Source: Calothrix sp. PCC 7507 (GTDB lineage Bacteria > Cyanobacteriota > Cyanobacteriia > Cyanobacteriales > Nostocaceae). Taken from it: 64,000 nucleotides of DNA. The stretch spans positions 3,036,001 to 3,100,000 of the forward strand of contig NC_019682.1 in NCBI RefSeq assembly GCF_000316575.1, read 5' to 3'. A program made the translations under genes and the position numbers. This document shows, in pieces, positions 15,419 to 22,185 of the stretch. The notes beneath the pieces were generated by a model. That model had not been told where the DNA came from. It saw only the letters and a program-made list of their open reading frames with translations, and did not search any database. Numbering within the stretch: position 1 is the first letter of the stretch; every line of letters starts with the position of its first letter.

Positions 15419-17058
15419 GTTTTCATCCCCGTGAGGGGTAAAGGAATTAAAACGTAAAAACCCGCACAGTCGGGGAAAGAATGGAAGTTAGTTTCCATCC
15501 CCGTGAGGGGTAAAGGAATTAAAACAGTGCGCGGCGGGGCTGTACGAAGAAGAATGCAAGCGGGTTTCCATCCCCGTGAGGGGTAAAGGAATTAAAACCG
15601 CATCTTGCGCAACGCAAGTTGATAAATACGCTTAAAGTTTCCATCCCCGTGAGGGGTAAAGGAATTAAAACAATGCAACAATATATTTCAGCCTGCAATA
15701 AGGCAGGAGTTTCCATCCCCGTGAGGGGTAAAGGAATTAAAACATAAGAGATATTCATATAGCTATAGGTGTCTTATTAGACGGTTTCCATCCCCGTGAG
15801 GGGTAAAGGAATTAAAACAGGTGGAGCTGGAATACAAAACCAGCCTAAAGACAATAGTTTCCATCCCCGTGAGGGGTAAAGGAATTAAAACCCGTGTAGT
15901 TCGTCCCTGCCCATGCACAGCTAAGTAGTTTCCATCCCCGTGAGGGGTAAAGGAATTAAAACATGCCACGGCTTCCGAGGTCGTTCCTCCCACTGTAGTT
16001 TCCATCCCCGTGAGGGGTAAAGGAATTAAAACAAAAACGGAAGTGGTGCGGGAGATGAAAGTAATACAACGTTAAGTTTCCATCCCCGTGAGGGGTAAAG
16101 GAATTAAAACTCTTTGTGGTATCGGATATTTTTCTGAAAACCACGGCAACTGTTTCCATCCCCGTGAGGGGTAAAGGAATTAAAACCAGCAGCTAAAGAA
16201 GCAGAAAATTCTGCACAGACGACAGTTTCCATCCCCGTGAGGGGTAAAGGAATTAAAACAAGATGGTTTGAAGTTTTTGCTAGGAATTGAAAAAGAAGTT
16301 TCCATCCCCGTGAGGGGTAAAGGAATTAAAACTTGGTTTTAGTAATTATATTTTTATAATCATTAAAACGTTTCCATCCCCGTGAGGGGTAAAGGAATTA
16401 AAACGCCCACATTGAGAAACCAACAAGTTCAGGGTGAAAAGTTTCCATCCCCGTGAGGGGTAAAGGAATTAAAACAGCTACGCTAAAGAGTGTGCTAAAG
16501 CTCTTGAAAGAGGTTTCCATCCCCGTGAGGGGTAAAGGAATTAAAACAGTTCGATTGCTTGCGCTACTTGCGCAAGCAATCAGAAGGTTTCCATCCCCGT
16601 GAGGGGTAAAGGAATTAAAACTTTATAGACCAGAATCCGTCAATAAGTAATTTTCAATTGTTTCCATCCCCGTGAGGGGTAAAGGAATTAAAACCAAAGA
16701 GGCTGCCGTTAGCCTCGCAAATAGCATTTTTTACCAGTTTCCATCCCCGTGAGGGGTAAAGGAATTAAAACACCGTTCCCGCTTCATCTATTATGATGCC
16801 GAAACCTTGTTTCCATCCCCGTGAGGGGTAAAGGAATTAAAACAACGAAGCTATGCTTCAGTGCCTCAACCTCGCCATTGTTTCCATCCCCGTGAGGGGT
16901 AAAGGAATTAAAACAGCTATCTAAACAACCCTTTTGTCTTAAATGATAAAGGTTTCCATCCCCGTGAGGGGTAAAGGAATTAAAACAATTGAAGAAGAAC
17001 TACTAGTGGACGGAAGTCCACTAGTTTCCATCCCCGTGAGGGGTAAAGGAATTAAAAC
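15419..17058 (-). CRISPR. CRISPR array, 23 repeats of 35 bp and 22 spacers
   Basis: Repeats on the plus strand read GTTTCCATCCCCGTGAGGGG then TAAAGGAATTAAAAC. Twenty-three copies start at 15419 and end at 17058, with spacers of 35-43 bp. Only the first copy (15419) has a mismatch (C to T at position 5). Read on the minus strand, the repeat has a CCCC-TCAC-GGGG hairpin followed by an 8-nt ATGGAAAC tag, the geometry of Cas6-processed type III repeats. The array is therefore judged to be transcribed on the minus strand, with the leader at the right and the degenerate repeat at the trailer end. It lies between the two cas1 genes. Short reading frames inside it are artefacts. Confidence 0.98.
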
Positions 17059-17444
17059 CCTACCCATTTAGAAGCCTTATGCAGACAGGGTTACAGATAC
17101 CCATTTTCGCGGGGGGTCTAATTTACCTGTCAGTAAGCTACATTTATTGAGAATTTAGTCCTAGTAGAACCTTCTCAAAAGCTTACTGAGAAAGCTTTCC
17201 GCGGGGGTCAACGAAATCATCAGGGTTTCACGGATCGCCTGACCCCCGCGAAAAATTTACGTACACAAAGTCAAAACAAGTACTTTGAGATTCACTTGGA
17301 AACGTCAGATTAAGTTTTCAAGGTTCTGTTTGTTGTTTTACATGGTATCACAAAGTACTCTGACTGTTCACAGCATCAAACACGAACTTAACATAAGTTT
17401 TCTCTACTACCGCCCCGGTTATGCAAGGTTATTTGTGGAACACT
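17059..17444 (-). promoter_or_regulatory. CRISPR leader with repeated CGCGGGGGTC motifs and hairpins
   Basis: This gene-free stretch joins the array to the 3' end of RT-cas1. The motif TTTCGCGGGGGTC occurs twice in direct orientation (17105-17118 and 17196-17210) and once inverted (17240-17254). The latter two can pair over 11 bp (TGACCCCCGCG with CGCGGGGGTCA). A second nested hairpin pairs TCAGTAAGCT (17130-17139) with AGCTTACTGA (17180-17189), and TTGAGAA with TTCTCAA inside it. Such elements could bind a regulator or guide integration next to the first repeat. The promoter itself could not be placed. Confidence 0.7.
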
Positions 17445-19466
17445 TTATTTCTCCCAAATCATCGGGCGATACACTTCCACTTCACCCTTCAAGCATGAAA
17501 TGTATTCCCGTACCTGCAACTCAAGGGCGCGACGGTATACTACTTTCTGTCCAGTATGAGGATGCGTCACTTCTGATTGCAATTTCTCTTCCCAATGCTT
17601 CAGAAACTTCTTGAGTGCGTGAGGCTGAAAATACACTCCATTTCGTTCATCAGGTAATGTAAAATCATCAATTGTAAAAACTTCCGAATTGACTAAATAA
17701 ACTGTCAAAGAATCGACTAAGCCAGCACGCCATTCTTCCATCAAATCAGAAACTAGTGCTGGATGATGATCGCGGGGGACGTGTAAATTCCCAAAATGAG
17801 TATGCAATCCTACAGATTGGATAAACGAATAAACATTTTGGCTTAATAGAGTGTACCCCAAACTGAGCATACTATTAATTGGGTCAGTGGGTGGACGCTT
17901 GGTACGCTTTTCAAACGTAAACGAACCAGAAAATAAATTTCCCAGTGCTTGAAAATAAATTGTCGCCGCCCTTCCTTCATATCCCCGCAGCACATCCATA
18001 TTATCTGCAAAAGGTAGTTTACTCATCAAAATCTCTAATTCATTAGATGCCTTTTTAATGATTGTTTCATCTACATTTTTAGATTTTTGACGACGGTTTA
18101 ACCGCATGAGTAAGATTCGGGAATTATGTATTTTTGCTTTAACTATCGCCTCAGCTTGACGACGTGTAAACTCAGAATTTTGACAACGCTCAACCTGTAA
18201 CATCAAATATTCCACCCTAGCTTCACCTTCTGCTTGCAATCTGCCAAAATATCTCCCTTTTTGCGACAAATACATAATCGGAATCCGTCGCCGCAATGCC
18301 ATGCTCACAGCACCATGTGATACATTACAAGAGCCAAATAAAACAATATTACTCACCCGTGATACTGGAACTTTAATCCGCAATTCACCTTGATAATAAA
18401 CTTGAAACTGCTGATTTTTGACACTTAAATATGCGCCTTGGTCAGTTATATATAAAGTAGTCATGGTTTCCTGCCAATAATGAGATAAAGATGCTTGAGG
18501 AAAATTACTCGGCTTGTCGATGCTGCAAGCTTTGGGAGGATGAGAAACTGGTTTCGCTGGTTTGGGTTTTGTGCGAAAGTAGGGTGTACCCGAATCATTA
18601 ATTACCCATTCACCTTGGCGTATAGGTTGGGGTGGCGGTGGTGCATAAACTTCACCGCCAGCAAAGCGATAACCCAAGAAGGTAAACTCTTCATTGGGAG
18701 TAAAAATCTGTGTCTTTTCTGGTTGGAGAGTTAAATAAACCTCTCCCAACCAAGTGGTAATTTTGTCGAGGATACGGTTTGCTTCTTGCCAACTATTACA
18801 GGCGATGACAAAATCATCTCCATACCGCACCAAGTTAATGCTTTGACTGAGACATTTCCGGTCAAAATTAGTGAGATATAAATTGGCTAATGCACCAGAA
18901 AGTATCCCACCTTGTAATACTCCCTTGCCAAAGTTACGATATTGCCCAGCGATGATAATTCCTGAGTGCAACTGTTGTTCTAACAAACATAAGACAATTG
19001 GTTCTAGTGATAATTCGTCTAAAGCAGTTAACAGCAATGCCCAAGAAAGATTATCAAAAAAATCAGCAATGTCGGTTTTGATGATCCATTTTGGTTGATA
19101 CTGGTAATATCCATATAAATGTTGTACTGCTTGGTGGATATTGTGTCCGGGACGATAGGCGTAGCTGCAATCAAGAAAGGTATCTTCTAAAGGAAAATAC
19201 AATTCATCGAGTAGCAAGCGCTGGATAATTCTATCCCGCACGGTAGGGATACCAATTAACCGCTTACTGCCGTTTTTTTTGGGTATGTAAAAGCCTTTGG
19301 CGGGGCTGGCTGTGTAAGTTTCGTCGTACAGTTGATTGGCGATGTTCTGTAATTGTTCGGTAGCCATTGACTCGAATAATTCAACAGAAATCCCATCAAT
19401 ACCCGCAGTCTTACTTCCCGCACGGACTTGTAACCATGCGAAATGGAGATGTTCGAGTGTGAACAT
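17445..19466 (-). CDS. Reverse transcriptase-Cas1 fusion (RT-Cas1)
   Basis: The 673-residue protein joins a reverse transcriptase related to group II intron RTs (residues about 1-290) to a complete Cas1 (335-673). RT motifs seen are KTDIADFFDNL, KGVLQGGILSGALANLY and YGDD at 215-218, so polymerase activity looks intact. The Cas1 part has YEGRAA (Glu497), LHVPRDHH (His562) and SDLMEEW (Asp574), all expected metal ligands. A proline-rich linker lies between. Fusions of this kind copy RNA fragments into new spacers. The ATG at 19466 is preferred to the in-frame TTG at 19475. No Cas6 domain and no adjacent cas2 are present. The ATG at 18464 might give free Cas1. Confidence 0.95.
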   Translation of the reverse strand: MFTLEHLHFAWLQVRAGSKTAGIDGISVELFESMATEQLQNIANQLYDETYTASPAKGFYIPKKNGSKRLIGIPTVRDRIIQRLLLDELYFPLEDTFLDCSYAYRPGHNIHQAVQHLYGYYQYQPKWIIKTDIADFFDNLSWALLLTALDELSLEPIVLCLLEQQLHSGIIIAGQYRNFGKGVLQGGILSGALANLYLTNFDRKCLSQSINLVRYGDDFVIACNSWQEANRILDKITTWLGEVYLTLQPEKTQIFTPNEEFTFLGYRFAGGEVYAPPPPQPIRQGEWVINDSGTPYFRTKPKPAKPVSHPPKACSIDKPSNFPQASLSHYWQETMTTLYITDQGAYLSVKNQQFQVYYQGELRIKVPVSRVSNIVLFGSCNVSHGAVSMALRRRIPIMYLSQKGRYFGRLQAEGEARVEYLMLQVERCQNSEFTRRQAEAIVKAKIHNSRILLMRLNRRQKSKNVDETIIKKASNELEILMSKLPFADNMDVLRGYEGRAATIYFQALGNLFSGSFTFEKRTKRPPTDPINSMLSLGYTLLSQNVYSFIQSVGLHTHFGNLHVPRDHHPALVSDLMEEWRAGLVDSLTVYLVNSEVFTIDDFTLPDERNGVYFQPHALKKFLKHWEEKLQSEVTHPHTGQKVVYRRALELQVREYISCLKGEVEVYRPMIWEK
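18462..18475 (-). promoter_or_regulatory. Possible internal translation start for free Cas1
   Basis: At the RT/Cas1 boundary the minus strand reads GGCAGGAAACCATGAC: an AGGA element four bases before an in-frame ATG at 18464. The product would be a 339-residue Cas1 beginning MTTLYITDQG, the same start and length as ordinary stand-alone Cas1 (the one in this window begins MSTIYITEQD). Whether it is used cannot be seen. Confidence 0.4.
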
Positions 19467-19928
19467 GAGATTCAAGTTAAAAGTTAAAAGTTAAAAGGTA
19501 AAAGAAGGAAGAGTATATAGCGTTAACTTAAGACCTGGCGAATAGAATTCGCGCGCCACTTGCTACAAGTCGGGGAACCCGCTGTTAGCACGTGGCTTGG
19601 CTACACAGGCGAAGTCCGCGGAGGCGAACTAACAAGAAATTAGGTTTTTTAACCCACGGAGGCGGTCACTGAGCTTGTCGAAGTGTGGGTTTTGTTTGTG
19701 TAGACGCGGTTTCTAACCGCCGATTTCACGTTAAGTTGACTTGATTGCATTGCATCCCACTTTTACCCTTTAATTTAATTGTTACAGTCCTATATATGGG
19801 TTCGTGTATGGGTTATTTGATTTTGTATATGACTTCGTATATGACTTTTAAGACAGCCGTTACAGACTGCAGACGAGTGTTTATATCCCCGATTTCTTGA
19901 AGAAGTCGGGAATCTGGGGAAAACTTTT
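19467..19928. other. Gene-free stretch upstream of RT-cas1
   Basis: No gene is supported here. It holds an AAAAGTT-type tandem run at about 19475-19510, a GC-rich dispersed-repeat segment around 19550-19740 (including the CACGGAGGCGG and GTAGACGCGG style pieces common in Nostocales genomes), the TTCG-type element at 19791-19843, and a GATTTCTTGAAGAAGTC palindrome near 19890. The RT-cas1 promoter probably lies within it. Confidence 0.6.
19791..19843 (-). promoter_or_regulatory. 53-bp element matching the one upstream of cas1
   Basis: TATATGGGTTCGTGTATG and ATATGACTTCGTATATG occur 36 bp apart, the same order and spacing as at 14411-14463. It lies about 325 bp before the RT-cas1 start and on the same side of the gene as its counterpart at cas1. 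A shared regulator of the two integrase genes is possible; a dispersed repeat is the alternative. Confidence 0.5.
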
Positions 19929-19934
19929 GTGTAT

Positions 19935-20215
19935 TTTAATCAGCAAAAGCAGATATTGCTTTCTCAAATCACAGTTTGCTTGCTCAAAATGCCTTTTTGC
20001 TTTCTCATTTCAGTAGATTCAGCAAGCAAAAGCAGATATTGCTTTCTCAAAATGCCTTTTTGCTTTCTCATTTCGGTAGATTCAGCAAGCAAAAACAGAT
20101 ATTGCTTGCTCAAAATGCCTTTTTGCTTTCTCATTTCGGTAGATTCAGCAAGCAAAAACAGATATTGCTTTCTCAAACTGCGGTTTGCTTTCTCATTTCG
20201 GTAATTTCAGCACTA
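19935..20215. repeat. Tandem repeat, 63-bp period, about four copies
   Basis: The anchor CAAAATGCCTTTTTGCTTTC recurs at 19985, 20048 and 20111, with a diverged copy at 20174: exactly 63 bp apart each time. Because 63 is a multiple of three, all overlapping frames stay open and give false reading frames with 21-residue repeats. No ribosome binding site or family resemblance supports a protein. Units end in TCAGCAAGCAAAA-type sequence and begin with reverse-complementary TTTTGCTT pieces, so each can fold. Confidence 0.85.
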
Positions 20216-20394
20216 AATTACAACCATTCCTGTGTAGCAAAAGCCATCAGAGATTTGCCGAAATTCTCTCTGGCTGATCATCCGGAAGTTTTTTAAGTTA
20301 AAGAAGATTAAATCAGTGAACTTGATAACTGATACTTCGACTCCGCTCAGTACAAGTAACTGATAACTGATAACTGAATTACAAGGTGTATTTT

Positions 20395-20826
20395 ATGGCT
20401 CGCAGAAAAAGAACTTCCCAAGTTTTAGAAAAAGCAGTGCGTCGTGCATCTGGCATTAGCTCAATTGATCCAAATTTAGATGTCGGCAATGGACTCACTC
20501 TACGGGCTTTTTCAACCCTAATTGAGACAATGCGAAATCAAGAAAATGCCTACAACAGTGCCCTTTCTAACATAGATAAGTTATATCGTGAAATGTTGGA
20601 AACAGAGAGTCAGTTAGCAGACATGGCAGAACATATACTGATGGGAATTGGAACTCGATATGGCAAAAGCAGTGTAGAGTATGGTATGGCAGGGGGAGTT
20701 CCTAAAAACCAGCGCCGCAAGGGACTGCGAGGCGAGTCGCCAATTCCCAGTAATGAGCAACCGTCAATTGTTGCTAGTATAAATGGTCATGATTCAAAAG
20801 AATCTGTGGTGGCGTGGCAAGGCTAA
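20395..20826 (+). CDS. Conserved-looking cyanobacterial protein of unknown function
   Basis: This 143-residue protein starts MARRKRTSQVLEKAVRRASGISSIDPN, followed by a long helical, coiled-coil-like middle (LIETMRNQENAYNSALSNIDKLYREMLETESQLADMAEHIL cut by turns) and a segment GTRYGKSSVEYGMAGGVPKNQRRKG before a variable tail. Proteins of this pattern occur in many filamentous cyanobacteria with no assigned role. The ATG at 20395 is chosen because the basic start MARRKR is typical; an upstream in-frame ATG at 20386 adds three residues. It lies between two tandem-repeat blocks. Confidence 0.65.
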   Translation: MARRKRTSQVLEKAVRRASGISSIDPNLDVGNGLTLRAFSTLIETMRNQENAYNSALSNIDKLYREMLETESQLADMAEHILMGIGTRYGKSSVEYGMAGGVPKNQRRKGLRGESPIPSNEQPSIVASINGHDSKESVVAWQG

Positions 20827-20845
20827 TTTGAGAACCATAGTTTTT

Positions 20846-21187
20846 CATGCGTAGTGGGAGCATCTTGCTCCCTGATGATAGTAGCGGGCAAGATGCCCGC
20901 GCTACAATTGTTTGTATATGGGAAGCGGGCAAAATTCCCGCACTACAATTGTTTGTTTTTCATGCGTAGTGGGAGCATCTTGCTCCCTGATGACAGTAGC
21001 GGGCAAGATGCCCGCACTACAATTGTTTGTATATGGGAAGCGGGCAAAATTCCCGCACTACAATTGTTTGTTTTTCATGCGTAGTGGGAGCATCTTGCTC
21101 CCTGATGATAGTAGCGGGCAAGATGCCCGCACTACAATTGTTTGTATATGGGAAGCGGGCAAAATTCCCACACTACAATTGTTTGTG
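20846..21187. repeat. 115-bp tandem repeat, three copies, palindromic
   Basis: GTAGTGGGAGCATCTTGCTC starts at 20851, 20966 and 21081, 115 bp apart. Each unit carries three inverted pieces: GGGAGCATCTTGCTCCC, GCGGGCAAGATGCCCGC and GAAGCGGGCAAAATTCCCGC. Copies differ at only a few bases, so expansion is recent. The units resemble dispersed REP-like palindromes also seen at 11838, 27108 and 31024. Apparent reading frames across it are artefacts. Confidence 0.9.
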
Positions 21188-21218
21188 ATAACTTTTCTCT
21201 TTTACCTTTTAACTTGTT

Positions 21219-21965
21219 ATGTCGCGGACTCTGGTTGCATCACCTGAAGGCGTTAAGCTGGCAAGAAAAGCCCTAAAAGCCAAAAATTTAACCCAAACAG
21301 ATTTTGCTCTGGATGTAGGGTTAGGTTACACAACCGTGAGTAATTTCTTCAACGCTAAACCGATATACCGTACAAATTTTCAAGAGATTTGTGTGTTCCT
21401 AGATTTAAACTGGCAAGATATTGCCACATTTGGTGAGGAAGCATCGCCAGAACTCACACCCCTTGATAGTCTTTGGCAACAACTCCAATTATTAGGTTCC
21501 CCCACTGAACAAATGGGGCTAGTTTTAGTCAAAGAAGAAACTCTTGGTTGGGGAAAGCAAATCCCAGGAAGGTACGAAAAATCGGTGCAACTTGGTAGTT
21601 ACATTCGAGTCGAGATCAATTTGTCAACTCCTGGATATTTATTGCTACTGCAAAAAGATACATCTGGACAAATGTGGTGCTTTTGTCCCTCATGTTTTGC
21701 TCAAAAGCCGCACTTGAATACTGGTAAAACAAGTTTGCCTCAAGAGGGTTCACCAATGACGGCTTTCCCTATAGAAGGAAATCCAGGGAAGGAGGAAATT
21801 ATGGCAGTCATGACTAAGGAAGTACCTACATTAGACTGGTTAACCCAAGAGAATGATGAGGTTTTGCAACTAGAAGCAAGTCATCTAACGGAGTTACTAG
21901 AATACGTGCATGAACACGGTGAATATCAACTTTGGTATACAGATTATATGGTTACCGCGCCTTGA
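21219..21965 (+). CDS. HTH-DUF4384 protein
   Basis: This 248-residue protein has an N-terminal helix-turn-helix (KAKNLTQTDFALDVGLGYTTVSNFFNAK, residues about 20-48) of the type cyanobacteria fuse to signalling modules, and a C-terminal DUF4384 domain marked by SYIRVEINLSTPGYLLLLQKD, a FCPSCF pair and LPQEGSPMTAFPIEG. DUF4384 is often linked to caspase-like or TPR-CHAT proteins. Here the next gene, 220 bp downstream on the same strand, is a TPR-CHAT protease, so a functional pair is likely: a DNA-binding sensor and a protease. The evidence for this pairing is context. Confidence 0.8.
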   Translation: MSRTLVASPEGVKLARKALKAKNLTQTDFALDVGLGYTTVSNFFNAKPIYRTNFQEICVFLDLNWQDIATFGEEASPELTPLDSLWQQLQLLGSPTEQMGLVLVKEETLGWGKQIPGRYEKSVQLGSYIRVEINLSTPGYLLLLQKDTSGQMWCFCPSCFAQKPHLNTGKTSLPQEGSPMTAFPIEGNPGKEEIMAVMTKEVPTLDWLTQENDEVLQLEASHLTELLEYVHEHGEYQLWYTDYMVTAP

Positions 21966-22089
21966 CAAGTAAAAAGTATAGCGGTTCCCATTCAGATGCG
22001 ATATCGGAAGCTGTAGGGGCATGGCAATGCCCATTGGTGTCAACTTATGTAATTACACTGGCGACTATGCAGGCAGCAGCGCCTACCAA

Positions 22090-22124
22090 GTTTTAATTCT
22101 TTTACCCCTCACGGGGATGAGAAA
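22090..22124 (+). repeat. Orphan CRISPR repeat before the TPR-CHAT gene
   Basis: This 35-bp segment matches the array repeat (crRNA-sense orientation) over GTTTTAATTC, then TTTACCCCTCACGGGGATG with one mismatch in the first 30 bases. The last five bases differ (AGAAA against GAAAC). It is over 5 kb from the array and no second repeat adjoins it. Its hairpin and most of its tag lie 61 bp before the TPR-CHAT start codon, so the mRNA 5' leader probably contains it. Confidence 0.85.
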
Positions 22125-22185
22125 TTTTAGATAAAATAAGTAATTAATAAAAACTAAAAAATATCTAAACATCTGGAACTAGCAG

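Noticed and set aside
15519-16159. Minus-strand reading frames with repeated FNSFTPHGDGN-type motifs
   Set aside because: They are translations of the CRISPR repeats and change sequence at every spacer.
15419-17058. Plus-strand transcription of the array from the left side
   Set aside because: The degenerate repeat is on the left, and only the minus-strand reading places an 8-nt ATGGAAAC tag after the hairpin.
19929-20296. Reading frames with 21-residue repeats on both strands
   Set aside because: They arise because the 63-bp tandem repeat keeps all frames open; there is no ribosome binding site or family match.
20854-21247. Reading frames across the 115-bp tandem repeat
   Set aside because: They follow the palindromic repeat units and overlap in several frames.
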